Shown here piece after piece: positions 5,272-5,434 of a stretch of DNA of 5,434 nt. Made by a program: the position numbers and the translations under genes. The notes beneath the pieces were generated by a model. The model was not told the origin of the DNA. It saw only the letters and a list, made by a program, of their open reading frames with translations, and did no database searches. Source of the stretch: Candidatus Iainarchaeum sp. Its GTDB lineage: Archaea > Iainarchaeota > Iainarchaeia > Iainarchaeales > GCA-2688035. The stretch is from positions 1-5,434 of the forward strand of contig JAFCCK010000062.1 in the NCBI GenBank assembly GCA_017610245.1, in the 5' to 3' direction. Within the stretch, counting starts at the first letter, position 1. Every line of letters begins with the position of its first letter.

Positions 5272-5434
5272 ACAAACAATTGCAACCTCACTCGGCTTTA
5301 TTTTCTCGTTCAGGGCTTCAGCAATTGTAAGGGCCTTTCCCTTCTCTTCAATTTTCCTCTTCGCTGCTCCACTGAACTCCAGTGCTATAATCTTGACAGG
5401 CTTGCTCAATTTGCCGAATGAAAGAACTTTCCCA
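5269..5434 (-). CDS. rpl18e: 50S ribosomal protein L18e, C-terminal part (cut by window edge)
   Basis: This is the last 54 codons of an open frame that runs off the right edge and ends in TAA at 5271-5269. The visible protein starts GKVLSFGKLSKPV and ends in EVAIVC. It carries the L18e/L15-type C-terminal fold pattern: a 'GKVL..G.LSKPV.I.AL.FS..A..KIE..G' stretch followed by a short helix ('TIAEALNE') and a final beta strand. L18e is the archaeal/eukaryotic large-subunit protein related to bacterial L15, and in archaea it commonly stands directly before L13. Here L13 starts 9 bases after the stop, which supports the call. The stop codon overlaps the Shine-Dalgarno of L13, so the two genes are probably co-transcribed and translationally coupled. 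The N-terminal half and start lie outside the window. Confidence 0.9.
   Translation of the reverse strand, partial: GKVLSFGKLSKPVKIIALEFSGAAKRKIEEKGKALTIAEALNEKIKPSEVAIVC

Noticed and set aside
1..5434. Search for CRISPR arrays, tRNA or rRNA genes, insertion sequences and defence genes
   Set aside because: No regularly spaced repeats, terminal inverted repeats, transposase motifs or RNA-gene signatures were seen. The window is filled by conserved housekeeping genes.

Overview
The window is archaeal. The gene order L18e - L13 - S9 - RNA polymerase subunit N - S2 - Memo is an archaeal arrangement, and the ribosomal proteins, the RpoN zinc protein, the glutamyl-tRNA synthetase and the TrmB-type regulator are all of archaeal type. 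Start sites show GGAGGTG/GGTGG Shine-Dalgarno sequences and archaeal TATA boxes. The compact layout and the loss of rpoK and enolase from the cluster would suit a reduced, possibly DPANN-type genome. That placement is a guess and was not tested by phylogeny.

Every supported gene is on the minus strand, so transcription runs from the right edge to the left. From right to left: the C-terminal end of ribosomal protein L18e (cut by the window edge), L13, S9, RpoN, S2 and a Memo-family protein form one tight operon. Its junctions are short gaps or overlaps, including a stop codon that overlaps the next Shine-Dalgarno and an ATGA stop/start overlap. About 100 bases with a TATA box and a small inverted repeat then separate Memo from a TrmB-family regulator. 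A further 62 bases with another TATA-like element precede a full-length glutamyl-tRNA synthetase (GluRS). At the left edge a strong Shine-Dalgarno and the first eight codons of another gene appear, behind its own TATA boxes and a perfect 7-bp hairpin.

Functionally this is translation and transcription core machinery: large-subunit proteins L18e and L13, small-subunit proteins S9 and S2, an RNA polymerase assembly subunit, and tRNA charging. Two less well understood proteins ride along: Memo and the TrmB-type regulator. I found no mobile element, CRISPR array, tRNA, rRNA or clear novel multi-gene system. No gene-free stretch exceeds about 125 bases. The points most worth checking are the possible shared operator heptamer in the regulator and GluRS promoters, the leader hairpin at the left edge, and the missing rpoK and enolase.
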